64,000 nt of DNA from Inquilinus sp052113205 (GTDB lineage Bacteria; Pseudomonadota; Alphaproteobacteria; DSM-16000; Inquilinaceae). The translations under genes and the position numbers were made by a program. The notes below the pieces were generated by a model that saw only the letters and a program-made list of their open reading frames with translations, made no database searches and had not been told where the DNA came from. Positions 1-8,685 of the stretch are shown piece after piece. The stretch's first letter is position 1, and each line of letters opens with the position of its first letter. The stretch is taken from assembly GCF_052113205.1 (NCBI RefSeq), contig NZ_JBFRCU010000012.1, positions 1-64,000 on the forward strand, read 5' to 3'.

Positions 1-387
1 GCGCCCGCCCAGCGCGCCGAGCCGCACCATGGCCAGCGCCTCCTCGACCCGGGCGGCGGCCTCGGCGCGCGGCACCCGCCGCTCCTCCAGCCCGAAGCCG
101 ACATTGCGCGCCACGCTGAGATGCGGGAACAGGGCGTAGGACTGGAAGACGTAGCCCATGTTGCGGCGGTGCGCCGGCTCGTGGGTGATGTCGGCACCGT
201 CGACCCGGATGGTGCCGCCATCGGGCGCGATCAGCCCGGCCATCATCCGCAGCGTCGTGGTCTTGCCGCAACCGGACGGGCCGAGCAGCGCCACCGCCTC
301 GCCCCGGCCGACGGTCAGCGTGACATCGTCGACCGCGACGAAGCCGCCATAGCGCTTGGCCAGGCCCTGCAGCTGGAGATAGCTCAT
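1..387 (-). CDS. ABC transporter ATP-binding protein, PotA/FbpC type (3' end outside window)
   Basis: The first 129 codons of a nucleotide-binding subunit that would power import of the ligand bound by the adjacent periplasmic protein. The protein starts MSYLQLQGLAKRYGG. It has a Walker A motif GPSGCGKTT near residues 36-44, followed by a Q-loop segment (GYVFQSYALFPHLSV). Signature and Walker B motifs lie beyond the window edge. The spacing and Q-loop context resemble spermidine/putrescine and ferric-iron type ATPases. The ATG is 4 bases after the stop of the upstream binding-protein gene, so the two are almost certainly co-transcribed and probably translationally coupled. The exact substrate cannot be read from the sequence. 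Confidence 0.9.
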   Translation of the reverse strand, partial: MSYLQLQGLAKRYGGFVAVDDVTLTVGRGEAVALLGPSGCGKTTTLRMMAGLIAPDGGTIRVDGADITHEPAHRRNMGYVFQSYALFPHLSVARNVGFGLEERRVPRAEAAARVEEALAMVRLGALGGR

Positions 388-391
388 CGGA

Positions 392-1450
392 TCAGCCGGC
401 CGAGATCACTTCGCGGCGCCAGCGGTTGTTCCACTTGTCGCGCACCTTGACGATCTCGCTCCAGTCGACCTCGATCATGCGGCTGCGGTTCTCCGGCGCG
501 ATGGCGGTGCGGGCCATCGCCTTGGGGTCGATCTGCGCCTTGCCGTTGGTCGGCGCGTAGAACACGCGCTCGGTGAAGGCCTTCTGCGCCTGCTGCGACA
601 AGGCGTGGTTGATGAAGGCGACGGCGGTGGCGCGGTTCTTCGACCCGGCGGTCAGGTTGATGGTGTTGATCTGGAACACCGACCCCTCCGGCGGCAGCAG
701 CGCGCCCAGCTTGCCCTGGGTCTCGTCGATCTTGCGCTGCGACCGGGCGTTCCAGCCGGTGGCGACGCGGACGATGCCGTTCTGGATCAGCGAGTAGCCG
801 TCGGGATTGGGGTTCCAGGTGTTCACCGACGGCGCCAGCTCGGCCAGCTTCTTGATCGCCGCATCGATCGACTGCCGGTAGTCGCCGCCCAGCATCTTCT
901 CCACCATCACGGTCAGGGCCAGGCCCTGGATGTTGGGCGGGGCGCTGATCCCCAGCAGCCCCTTGAGGTCCGGGCGCCACAGATCGGCCAGGCTGGCCAG
1001 GGGCGGCTTCAGGTTCACGGCGTCGGTGACCAGCACCAGATGGTCGAAGGTCACGGCCGGCCCGAACTCGCCGCCGGCGGCGCGGGCTTCAGGGACCAGC
1101 TCCTCCAGCGACGGCACCTCGGCCGGGCTCAGCTTGTCGAACAACCCCTCGGCGTTGCCGATGTTGGAGGCGGTGACGTCCAGGATGGTGACGTCGATCT
1201 GCGGATCCGCCTTCTGGGCGCGGATGTTGCCCAGCATCTCGGCCGAGGTGCCGCCCGGCGCGTAGACGACCTGCACGCCCGGGAAGGCCTGCTGGAACGG
1301 CTCGATGACGGTCTTGACGTAGTTGTCCTGGAAGGTGCCGTCGGCATAGGACATCAGCCGGATCTGGCCGGAAGGCGATTGGGCCCGGAGGATCGCCGGG
1401 GCCGCGAGGGTCGCGACCCCGGTCTGGAGCAGAAGACGGCGCGTCAGCAT
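392..1450 (-). CDS. ABC transporter substrate-binding protein, PotD-like (extracellular solute-binding family)
   Basis: A 352-residue periplasmic binding protein. The N-terminus MLTRRLLLQTGVATLAAPAILRAQ is a signal peptide with a twin-arginine-like RR pair and an AQ cleavage region. The mature part has the two-lobed solute-binding fold typical of polyamine, iron or opine-type binders (SYADGTFQDNYVKTVIEPF near the start, WNARSQRKID and YAPTNGKAQ later). It is followed after 4 bases by its probable ATPase and preceded by a creatininase-family gene 58 bases upstream. A purine-rich GGGGG box precedes the ATG. The permeases that should complete this transporter are not seen here and probably follow the ATPase outside the window. 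Ligand unknown. Confidence 0.85.
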   Translation of the reverse strand: MLTRRLLLQTGVATLAAPAILRAQSPSGQIRLMSYADGTFQDNYVKTVIEPFQQAFPGVQVVYAPGGTSAEMLGNIRAQKADPQIDVTILDVTASNIGNAEGLFDKLSPAEVPSLEELVPEARAAGGEFGPAVTFDHLVLVTDAVNLKPPLASLADLWRPDLKGLLGISAPPNIQGLALTVMVEKMLGGDYRQSIDAAIKKLAELAPSVNTWNPNPDGYSLIQNGIVRVATGWNARSQRKIDETQGKLGALLPPEGSVFQINTINLTAGSKNRATAVAFINHALSQQAQKAFTERVFYAPTNGKAQIDPKAMARTAIAPENRSRMIEVDWSEIVKVRDKWNNRWRREVISAG

Positions 1451-1508
1451 CTGGAAGCCCCCATTGTTGGCCCCGTTCGGGGCGGCGTTGATTGCGGCCC
1501 GGCCTGTC

Positions 1509-2333
1509 TCAGGCCGCGACCTTGTCGGCGAAATGCGCGACGAAGCGGGCGCAGATCTCGGTCAGCTTCTCGGTCAGCGCCGCGCCGGTCTCGGCCGAGC
1601 ACAGCCGCGGATCGCCCTTGCCGACGCCGAGCGTGTAGACCTCGTCATACTGGTTCGGCATGCCGATCTCGGCGCCGTCGAAGCTGGCGGTGCCGAGCCC
1701 GGTGAAGGGCAGGTCCAGCACCGGGTCGCGCTTCGCCGGCCGCTCCGTCGGCATCATCTCCGGGCGCATCAGCTCCGGGAACAGGTGCAGGCCGATGCTG
1801 GTCAGCGGGTCGGCGCCGTGACCGGCCACCTTGGCGGAGACCTCGGCCCCGACGATGCCGGGCAGCAGGCCATAGCCGATGCGCCACAGATACAGGCTGG
1901 GCAGCACCGTGCCGTCGCGCAGGTACAGGCTGCGCGCCACCTCGGCGATCGGCCCGACATTGCCGCCATGGCCGTTGATGACGACCAGCCGGGTCAGGCC
2001 GGTCTTGTGCAGCGACGACACCATGTCGGTGATGACGCTGGTCAGGGTCGACTGCGACAGGGCGATGCCGCCGATCATCGGGCCGAACCAGTCGACGCCG
2101 CCATAGGGCAGCACCGGCGCCACCAGGGTCCGGATGCCGCGCTGGCTGGCGCGGATGGCCGCCAGCTCGGCGATCTTCTCGGCCAGCAGGTAGTCGCCCA
2201 TCGGCGCGTGCGGCCCCTGGTCCTCATGGCTGCCCATCGGCAGCAGGATCACCGGGTTCTGCGCCAGGGTCTCGCGGGCCTCGCCGCCCGTGATGGTGCC
2301 CAGATGCACCTTCGGTTCCGTCTTCGCGGCCAA
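1509..2333 (-). CDS. Creatininase-family amidohydrolase
   Basis: A 274-residue member of the creatininase family (metal-dependent hydrolases of cyclic or linear amides, including creatininase and formamide hydrolases). It shows the family metal-site signature as GSHEDQGPHAPMGDY and the glycine-rich NGHGGN motif, with a conserved acid/His cluster. I chose the TTG start at 2333 because AGGAG lies 8 bases upstream; a longer frame exists but would run 165 bases into the preceding ATPase gene and adds low-complexity Arg/Pro sequence. The gene sits between a peptide-type ABC transporter and a second ABC system, so it may hydrolyse an imported amide. Whether the substrate is creatinine cannot be told; many relatives act on other amides. 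Confidence 0.85.
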   Translation of the reverse strand: MAAKTEPKVHLGTITGGEARETLAQNPVILLPMGSHEDQGPHAPMGDYLLAEKIAELAAIRASQRGIRTLVAPVLPYGGVDWFGPMIGGIALSQSTLTSVITDMVSSLHKTGLTRLVVINGHGGNVGPIAEVARSLYLRDGTVLPSLYLWRIGYGLLPGIVGAEVSAKVAGHGADPLTSIGLHLFPELMRPEMMPTERPAKRDPVLDLPFTGLGTASFDGAEIGMPNQYDEVYTLGVGKGDPRLCSAETGAALTEKLTEICARFVAHFADKVAA

Positions 2334-2379
2334 AGCTCTTACTCCTCGTCGGCAGATCGGTGGGCGGGCCGGATCGTCA

Positions 2380-3363
2380 TCAGGCGATCTCCTCGGCCCG
2401 GATGCAGGCGACACGGCGGGCCTCGCCGTGGGGGCGCAGCTCCGGCACCGTCTCGGCGCAGGCCGGCCGCGCATGGGCGCAGCGGGTGCGGAAGACACAG
2501 CCGGAGGGTGGGTTGGACGGGCTCGGTGGGTCGCCAGCCAGCAGGATCCGGCCGGCGCGGCGGTCGGGCCGCAACTGCGGCGTCGCCGAGATCAAAGCGC
2601 GGGTGTAGGGGTGGGCCGGGCTGGTGAACACGGCCTCGGCCGGGCCTTCCTCCATCACCCGGCCGAGATACATCACCATCACCCGGTCGCACAGGTGCCG
2701 CACCACCGGCAGGTCGTGGCTGATGAACAGCATGGCCAGGCCCAGGTCGCGCCGCAGCTCGGCCAGCAGCTGCACGATCTGGGCCTGGATCGAGACGTCC
2801 AGCGCCGACACCGGCTCGTCCGCGACCAGGAAGTCCGGCCCGCTGGCGAGGGCGCGCGCCAGACCGATGCGCTGGCGCTGGCCGCCGGAGAATTCATGCG
2901 GGTAGCGCTGCGCATAGCTGGGGTCGAGGCCGACCCGCTCCAGCATCCCCGCGACACGATCGGCGCGCTGCCCGGCATCGCCGACGCGGTGGATGGCCAG
3001 GCCGTCGGCGACCTGGGCGCCGACCCGGCGGCGCGGGTCGAGGCTGCCATAGGGGTCCTGGAACACGATCTGCATGCGCCGGCGCAGCGCCCGCCACTCG
3101 CGGCCGGAGGGGCGGCCCAGCGGCTGGCCGTCGAAGCTGACCGTCCCGCCGCTGGCGGGCATCAGCCCCAGCATCAGCCGGCCCAGCGTGCTCTTGCCCG
3201 ATCCGGATTCGCCGACCACGCCCAGCACCTCGCCGCGGGCCACGCCGGCATCGACCGCGCGCACCGCCTGCACCGCCCGGCCGCGCCGGAACAGGCCGCC
3301 GGTGTGGAAGACCTTGGACAGGCCCCGGGCCTCGACCAGCGGCGTCGCCGAGGGATGGGTCAT
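2380..3363 (-). CDS. Peptide-type ABC transporter ATP-binding protein (DppF/OppF-like)
   Basis: A 327-residue ATPase subunit of the peptide/nickel uptake family. It carries Walker A GESGSGKST, Q-loop VFQDPYGSLDPRR, signature FSGGQRQRIGLARAL, Walker B FLVADEPVSALD and the switch His in FISHD. The C-terminal oligopeptide-transporter extension is present, with Cys residues in CVFRTRCAHARPAC (these can carry an iron-sulfur cluster in some relatives). The start overlaps the stop of the preceding permease/ATPase fusion by 4 bases (ATGA). It pairs with the ATPase half of that fusion to make the heterodimeric motor. Confidence 0.93.
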   Translation of the reverse strand: MTHPSATPLVEARGLSKVFHTGGLFRRGRAVQAVRAVDAGVARGEVLGVVGESGSGKSTLGRLMLGLMPASGGTVSFDGQPLGRPSGREWRALRRRMQIVFQDPYGSLDPRRRVGAQVADGLAIHRVGDAGQRADRVAGMLERVGLDPSYAQRYPHEFSGGQRQRIGLARALASGPDFLVADEPVSALDVSIQAQIVQLLAELRRDLGLAMLFISHDLPVVRHLCDRVMVMYLGRVMEEGPAEAVFTSPAHPYTRALISATPQLRPDRRAGRILLAGDPPSPSNPPSGCVFRTRCAHARPACAETVPELRPHGEARRVACIRAEEIA

Positions 3364-5204
3364 GCCGCGGCCTCCGTCCCGTTCGCCAGTTCCTGCCAGC
3401 GGATGCAGCGGGTCCGATGCCCCGCCCGCGCCTCGTCCAGCGGCACCGGCGCCGCCGTGCAGGCTGCGACGGCATGGCTGCAGCGCGGCGCGAAGCGGCA
3501 GCCGGCCGGGAAGGCATGGGGCTGCGGCACCACGCCGGGAATGCCGGCGGGCTGGCCGTCGCCATCCGGCGTCGCCGCCAGCAGGGCGCGGGTGTAGGGG
3601 TGCAGGGGAGCGGCGAACACCGCGGCGGCGTCGCCCTGCTCGACCACCTGCCCGGCATACATCACCGTGACCCGATCGGCGATCTCGGCGACGACGCCCA
3701 GGCTGTGGGTGATGAAGATCATCGCCGTGCCGGTCTCGCGCTGCAGCTCGGCCAGCAGCTCCAGGATCTGGGCCTGGACGGTGACGTCCAGCGCCGTGGT
3801 CGGCTCGTCGGCGATCAGCAGGCCCGGGCGGTTCGCTAGCGCCATGGCGATCATGACGCGCTGGCGCATGCCGCCCGACAGCTCGTGCGGCCAGGCGTCC
3901 AGCCGCCGCTCCGGATCGGCGATGCCGACGCGGCGGAACAGGCCCAGCGCCTCGGCCCGCGCCGCCTTGGCCGACATCCGGCGATGGGCGCGGATCGCCT
4001 CGGCCACCTGGTCGCCGACCCGGTGCACCGGGTTCAGGCTGCTCATCGGGTCCTGGAACACCATGGCCATGGCGCCGCCGCGCAGTGCCCGCAGCGCCGG
4101 CTCGTCCAGCCGCAGCAGGTCGCGCTCGCCCAGCCAGGCGGCGCNGGCGACCGGCCGCGCCGCCGGCGGCAGCAAGCCCATCAGCGCGGTGGCGGTCACC
4201 GATTTGCCGGAGCCGCTCTCGCCGACGATGGCCATGGTCTCGCCGGGGCGGACCGAGAACGAGACATCCTCGACCGGCCGGATGATGCCGCGCGCGGTGG
4301 CGATCTCGACGGTCAGGCCCTGCAGGTCCAGCACGGCATCGGTCCGTGCCGGCGGCGGCAGCAGCCCGGGCAGCATGCGGTCGATCAGGCGCGGCCGGGG
4401 GCGGGCGGCCGGGGTGCGCGGGTCGACCGCGTCGCGCAGCCCGTCGCACAGCAGGTTCATCGCCAGGATGGTCAGGCTCAGCGCCGCGCAGGGCCACAGC
4501 AGCAGCAGCGGCGACTGCTCCATGGTGGCGCGGGCGCCGCGGATCATCAGGCCCCAGGACGGGGCGGGCGGCACCACGCCGAGGCCGAGGAAGGACAGGC
4601 CGCTCTCCAGCACCACCGCGGCGGCGACGGCCAGCGACAGCTGCACCAGCACCGGCCCGGCGATGTTCGGCAGCACGGTGCGCAGCAGGATCCGGCCGGT
4701 CGGGGCGCCCAGGGCGCGCACCGCCTCGACATAGTCATGGCTGCGGGCCGATAGCACCTCGGCATAGGTGACCCGGGCGAAGCCGGGCAGGTACAGCACC
4801 GACAGGACCAGGATCAGCGTGCCGGCGCCGGGTCCGAGCAGGGTGACGACCAGCAGCGCCAGCAGCACCGGCGGGAAGCACAGGATGATGTCCATGCTGC
4901 GCACCGCCAGCAGCTCGCCGATGCCGCGGAACCAGCCGCCTACCAGCCCCAGCGCGGTGCCGAGGATGCCGGCGATCGCGGCGGCGGCGAAGGCGACGCC
5001 CAGGCTGGTGCGGGCGCCCCAGATCAGGCGGGACAGGACGTCGCGGCCGAACTCGTCACGCCCCAGCGGCGATCCTGGCATCGGCCCGGCCAGGCGCTGG
5101 GCGATGTCCTGCTTGACCGGGTCCGCCAGGCCCAGCCACGGCGCCAGCAGCGCCAGCAGGATGACGGCGGCGACCAGCGCGCCCGGGAGCCACAGGCGCT
5201 TCAT
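3360..5204 (-). CDS. Fused peptide ABC permease/ATP-binding protein (DppC-DppD fusion)
   Basis: A 614-residue protein in which two normally separate subunits are joined. Residues 1 to about 262 form a DppC-type permease with several membrane spans, the GRDEFGRDVLSRLIWGAR segment and the EAVRALGAP coupling loop. Residues about 290-614 form a DppD-type ATPase with Walker A GESGSGKS (328-335), Q-loop FQDPMSSLNPVHR, signature LSGGMRQRVMIAMAL, Walker B LIADEPTTALD and FITHS, ending with a Cys-containing C-terminal extension. A Pro/Arg-rich linker joins them. Start and stop each overlap the neighbours by 4 bases. Such fusions are known in this transporter family but are a minority. Codon 354 contains the ambiguous base at 4145. 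Confidence 0.93.
   Translation of the reverse strand: MKRLWLPGALVAAVILLALLAPWLGLADPVKQDIAQRLAGPMPGSPLGRDEFGRDVLSRLIWGARTSLGVAFAAAAIAGILGTALGLVGGWFRGIGELLAVRSMDIILCFPPVLLALLVVTLLGPGAGTLILVLSVLYLPGFARVTYAEVLSARSHDYVEAVRALGAPTGRILLRTVLPNIAGPVLVQLSLAVAAAVVLESGLSFLGLGVVPPAPSWGLMIRGARATMEQSPLLLLWPCAALSLTILAMNLLCDGLRDAVDPRTPAARPRPRLIDRMLPGLLPPPARTDAVLDLQGLTVEIATARGIIRPVEDVSFSVRPGETMAIVGESGSGKSVTATALMGLLPPAARPVAXAAWLGERDLLRLDEPALRALRGGAMAMVFQDPMSSLNPVHRVGDQVAEAIRAHRRMSAKAARAEALGLFRRVGIADPERRLDAWPHELSGGMRQRVMIAMALANRPGLLIADEPTTALDVTVQAQILELLAELQRETGTAMIFITHSLGVVAEIADRVTVMYAGQVVEQGDAAAVFAAPLHPYTRALLAATPDGDGQPAGIPGVVPQPHAFPAGCRFAPRCSHAVAACTAAPVPLDEARAGHRTRCIRWQELANGTEAAA
4145..4145. other. Ambiguous base (N) in the assembly
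   Basis: The only undetermined base noticed in the window. It is the first base of codon 354 (NGC) of the permease/ATPase fusion, so the residue may be Gly, Ser, Arg or Cys. The reading frame is intact on both sides, so a length error is unlikely. Confidence 0.95.
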
Positions 5205-6154
5205 GCCGCGCGGATCCGCGGATCGAGCACGGCGTAGAGCATGTCCATCGCCAGGTTGATCAGCAGGAACAGGCCGGAGACGGTGAGGACGATCCCGACC
5301 ACCATCGGATAATCGCGCGCCTCGACTGCGTGCAGCAGCGGCGTCGACAGGCCGGGCCAGTTGAAGACGTATTCGACCAGCACCGTGCCGCCCAGCATGG
5401 TGCCCATCTGCAGGCCCAGCACGGTCAGCACCGGGCTCAGCGCGTTGCGCACGACGTGGTGAACCAGCACCCGGGCGGGGGACAGGCCCTTGGCCCGGGC
5501 GGTGCGGACATAGTCGCGCGACAGGGCGTCCAGCACCGAGGACCGCGTCATCCGAAACACGATCGCGGTCAGGCCCTTGGCGATGGCGATCGCCGGCAGG
5601 GCCAGCAGGGTCAGGTGCTTCATCGGATCCTGGGCCAGCGGCACGAAGCCGCCGGCCGGCATCAGGCGCAAGGCCTGGGCCATCAGCAGGATCAGCAGGG
5701 TGCCGACCACGAACACCGGCACCGCCAGCAGCAGCGCGGCGAGGCCGGAGGCGATGCGGTCGAAGGTTCCGCCACGGTGCATCGCGGCGTAGGTGCCGGC
5801 CGGGATGCCGAAGATCACGGCCAGCAGCGCCCCGGCGGCGATCAGCTCCAGCGTGCGCGGCAGGCGCAACGCGATCTCCTGCGCCACCGGATAATCGTCG
5901 ACCAGGGAGTTGCCCAGGTCGCCCCGCGGCAGGCCGGACAGGAAGTCGAGATACTGGTCGGCCAGCGGCCGGTCGAGGCCCAGCTTCTCGCGCAGCTCGG
6001 CCACCGTGGCCGGGTCGGGGGCGATGCCGCCGGTCGACAGCAGCAGCTCCGCCGGGTCGCCGGGCACCATGTGCAGCGCCAGGAACACGATCGTGGCGAC
6101 GATCCAGGCCAGGGCCAGCGACGTTCCGATGCGGCGGAGCAGCCCGGCGATCAT
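5201..6154 (-). CDS. Peptide-type ABC transporter permease (DppB-like)
   Basis: A 317-residue inner-membrane permease of the BPD_transp_1 family. It has the DppB N-terminal helix and periplasmic loop (MVPGDPAELLL, LGLDRPLADQYLDFL, GDLGNSLVDDYPV), about six membrane spans, the coupling loop RDYVRTARAKGLSPARVL that docks to the ATPase, and the C-terminal WPGLSTPLLHAVEARDYP and DPRIRAA segments. It overlaps its neighbours by 4 bases at both ends (ATGA). It pairs with the DppC half of the downstream fusion to form the membrane channel. Confidence 0.94.
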   Translation of the reverse strand: MIAGLLRRIGTSLALAWIVATIVFLALHMVPGDPAELLLSTGGIAPDPATVAELREKLGLDRPLADQYLDFLSGLPRGDLGNSLVDDYPVAQEIALRLPRTLELIAAGALLAVIFGIPAGTYAAMHRGGTFDRIASGLAALLLAVPVFVVGTLLILLMAQALRLMPAGGFVPLAQDPMKHLTLLALPAIAIAKGLTAIVFRMTRSSVLDALSRDYVRTARAKGLSPARVLVHHVVRNALSPVLTVLGLQMGTMLGGTVLVEYVFNWPGLSTPLLHAVEARDYPMVVGIVLTVSGLFLLINLAMDMLYAVLDPRIRAA

Positions 6155-7683
6155 CCGAACATGGTCTCCTCGAGCGTCGCGCCGGAGGAGGTGGTCAGCG
6201 CGCCGGGCAGGTTGGTGAAGCCGGTGAGGCGCCGGTCCAGGCCGTAGCCCTGCGACCGCCAGGCCAGCCCGGCCAGCGGCACCTCCTCGAGGGCGGCGCG
6301 CTGCATCTCCTTGTAGATCTCGACCCGCTTGGCCGGGTCGAACTCGCCCCGGCCACGGGCCAGCGCGTCGACGGTCCTCGGCGCCTTGAGGCCGAAGGAG
6401 CGGCCATGGGTCGGCGCCAGCGAGGTGTCGAGCACCCCGGTCAGCCCGTCGGGGTCGTTGTTGTCGGCGGCCAGACCGTGGATGGCGATGTCGTACTGGC
6501 CCTTGGTGCCGCGGGCGACGCGGGTCGACCAGTCCGGCAGCTGCAGCTCGCACTGGATGCCGATGGCGGCGAGATGCTGCTGCACCACCTCGGCGGTGTC
6601 CTTGTGCATGCCGTACTGGGCGGTGGCCAGCAGCGTGGTCTGGAATCCGTCCGGATGCCCGGCTTCGGCCAGCAGCGCCTTGGCTCGGGCGGGGTCGTAG
6701 GCCCAGCCATGCGCCAATTCGTCGTCGTGCCACGGCGTGCCGGCGGTGATCGGTACCCCTTCCAGCGGCTTGCCGCGGCCGAAGAAGGCGGCCTTGACGA
6801 TGTCCTCGCGCTTCACCGCATGGGCAATCGCCCGGCGCACGCGCGGATCGTCGAAGGGCGGCCGGGTGGCGTTGAACAGCACGCACATGAACGGCCCCTC
6901 GACCGTGTCGAGCCTGAGCCGCGGGTCGGCTTCGACCGCACCCATCGACTGCCAGGGCACGTATTCGATCATGTCGACATCGCCGCTCTGCAGCGCCGCG
7001 ACGCGCAGGTTCTCGTCGGCATAGACGGTGAAGCGGATGCCCTTCAGCTTGGGGTAGCCCGGCTTGTAGAACTTGTCGAAGGCGGCCAGTTCGATCGAGG
7101 TGCCGCGCTCCTGCCCGGCCAAGCGGAACGGCCCGGCGCCGATCGGCTCGCTCGGCGTCGAGTTCCGCGACAGCACGAAGGTGTTGTAGTTGGCGAACCA
7201 GGCCGGCAGCGTCGCCGTCGGCGTCTTGGTCACCAGGCGGACGGTCTGCGGGTCGGGGATCTCGATGCGCGCGATGCCCTGGAACTGGGTGCGCATATAG
7301 GCGGTCGAGGTCTCGCCGGCGATCTGCTCGATCGACCATTTCACGTCGTCGGCGGTGACCGGGTCGCCGTTCTGGAAGACGCAGCCGGGGCGCAGCTTGA
7401 ACACCCAGGCGCCCTCGTCGTCGACCGACCAGGATTCGGCCAGCTCGCCGCGCAGCTGGCCCTTGCTGTCATAGCCGACCAGGCTGCGGTGCAGCATCAG
7501 CTTCACTGTGCCGGCGGCCGCGCCGGTGCTGACCCAGGGCTGCAGGTTGGGCGGAAAGGCCGACAGACCGTAGCGCAGGATGCCGTCGGCCGACTGGGCC
7601 CGTGCCGGCAGCGAGAGGCCCGGCAGCGAGAGGAGGGGCAAAGAAAGCCCGGCCCCCAGCAGCGCGCGGCGCGTCGTGGTCAT
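6151..7683 (-). CDS. Peptide-type ABC transporter substrate-binding protein (SBP_bac_5 family)
   Basis: A 510-residue periplasmic binding protein. The start MTTTRRALLGAGLSLPLLSLPG gives a twin-arginine-type signal ending ARA-QS. Family landmarks include LAESWSVDDEGAWVFKLRPG, VTADDVKWSIEQI, RRAIAHAVKREDIV and LLAEAGHPDGFQ. I chose the ATG at 7683, with GGGGA nine bases upstream; an ATG at 7704 in frame is an alternative and longer starts look spurious. It is the first gene of a leftward operon reaching at least to position 1. Ligands of the family include di- and oligopeptides, opines, nickel chelates and sugars, so the substrate is open. Confidence 0.92.
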   Translation of the reverse strand: MTTTRRALLGAGLSLPLLSLPGLSLPARAQSADGILRYGLSAFPPNLQPWVSTGAAAGTVKLMLHRSLVGYDSKGQLRGELAESWSVDDEGAWVFKLRPGCVFQNGDPVTADDVKWSIEQIAGETSTAYMRTQFQGIARIEIPDPQTVRLVTKTPTATLPAWFANYNTFVLSRNSTPSEPIGAGPFRLAGQERGTSIELAAFDKFYKPGYPKLKGIRFTVYADENLRVAALQSGDVDMIEYVPWQSMGAVEADPRLRLDTVEGPFMCVLFNATRPPFDDPRVRRAIAHAVKREDIVKAAFFGRGKPLEGVPITAGTPWHDDELAHGWAYDPARAKALLAEAGHPDGFQTTLLATAQYGMHKDTAEVVQQHLAAIGIQCELQLPDWSTRVARGTKGQYDIAIHGLAADNNDPDGLTGVLDTSLAPTHGRSFGLKAPRTVDALARGRGEFDPAKRVEIYKEMQRAALEEVPLAGLAWRSQGYGLDRRLTGFTNLPGALTTSSGATLEETMFG

Positions 7684-7983
7684 GCAGCTTCTATCCCCGA
7701 CCATGGTGCCATCCCCTGTTTTGGCGCGCGGGCGGCATGGCCCGCGGCCGAGATGTCGATTTTTGCCCGATGTGGTCCGGGCTCTTGTTTTTGACATCTA
7801 TCCGGCTGAAAATTACATGTCAACTGACATGTGGGCGAAGCGGTGCAGTCCGCCCGAGACAACGAGGAAGGCTTGAAGCCGCGCGATCGTGCCATTTTCC
7901 GGAACGGCCGGGCTTTGAGCTTCCCGGCATAACGTGTAACCTCACTTGCAAACAATCAGGCCCGCAGGCGGCAAAGGGTTCCG
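7684..7983. promoter_or_regulatory. Divergent intergenic region with operator
   Basis: A 300-bp gap between the leftward ABC operon and the rightward GntR gene. It must hold both promoters. The clear signal is the perfect palindrome at 7815-7832. The part from 7790 to 7830 is distinctly AT-richer than its surroundings. A 91-codon leftward reading frame here has no family features and lies across the promoter, so I do not call a gene. Confidence 0.6.
7815..7832. promoter_or_regulatory. Perfect 18-bp palindrome, probable GntR operator
   Basis: ACATGTCA-AC-TGACATGT: two perfect 8-bp arms around a 2-bp centre, between the ABC operon and the divergent GntR gene. The internal octamer TGTCAACT recurs exactly, on the opposite strand, at 8886-8893 upstream of the FAD-oxidase gene. 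Its position suggests binding by the adjacent GntR protein, controlling its own gene and the transporter operon. Confidence 0.65.
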
Positions 7984-8685
7984 GTGTCCCAACGTCCAAG
8001 ACTGAGCGATATCCTGTATGGCGACATGCTGGGGCGGATCCAGCGCGGCCAGTTTCCGGGGGACGGCAAGCTGCCGTCCGAGAAGGAGCTGAGCCAGAGC
8101 TTCGGCGTGTCCCGGCCGATCGTGCGCGAGGCCCTGCGCCGGCTGCGCGAGGAGGGGCTGATCCAGTCCCGCCAGGGCGCCGGCAGCTTCGTCGTCGGCG
8201 TGGCCGAGCCGCCGCCGCGGCTGGCGAATGGCGGCCAGGGCATCCAGACGATCTCGGATGTCCGGCGCATCTACGAGTTCCGCGTCGCGCTGGAGGGCGA
8301 GGTCGCCTACGCCGCCGCCCTGAACCGCAACGAGGCGCTGCTGGCCGCGGTGAAGGGCGAGCTCGACGCCATCGACCAGGCGATCCGCACCGGCAAGATC
8401 GGCGTGCAGCAGGACAGCGACTTCCACACCGCGATCGCCCGGGCGACGCAGAACCAGTATTTCGAGGCGGCGCTGGCCGCGGTGCGGCCGCATCTCGACT
8501 ATGTCATCGACCTCGCGCGCAGCTTCTCGATGCTGCATTCGGCCGGGCACCTGGCGATGGTCCAGCGCGAGCATGCGGCGGTGTATGAGGCGATCCGCGA
8601 CGGCGATGCGGTCAAGGCGCGCGAGGCGATGCAGGCCCATATCCGCAACGCGCAGGAACGGGTGTTCGACGGCATCCACCTGTAG
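7984..8685 (+). CDS. GntR-family transcriptional regulator, FadR/FCD subfamily
   Basis: A 233-residue regulator with a GTG start. Residues about 6-75 form the GntR winged helix-turn-helix (LPSEKELSQSFGVSRPIVRE, RRLREEGLIQSRQGAGSFV). Residues about 90-225 form the all-helical FCD ligand domain, with metal-binding-type residues in DSDFHTAIARAT and QREHAAVYEAI. FCD regulators typically sense organic acids or sugar acids and bind short palindromes. It is transcribed divergently from the peptide ABC operon and lies upstream of an FAD-linked oxidase, so it probably controls one or both. Confidence 0.93.
   Translation: MSQRPRLSDILYGDMLGRIQRGQFPGDGKLPSEKELSQSFGVSRPIVREALRRLREEGLIQSRQGAGSFVVGVAEPPPRLANGGQGIQTISDVRRIYEFRVALEGEVAYAAALNRNEALLAAVKGELDAIDQAIRTGKIGVQQDSDFHTAIARATQNQYFEAALAAVRPHLDYVIDLARSFSMLHSAGHLAMVQREHAAVYEAIRDGDAVKAREAMQAHIRNAQERVFDGIHL

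Noticed and set aside
7680..7955. A 91-codon leftward gene before the peptide-binding protein
   Set aside because: It spans the divergent promoter and operator, has no family features and would overlap the true signal peptide.
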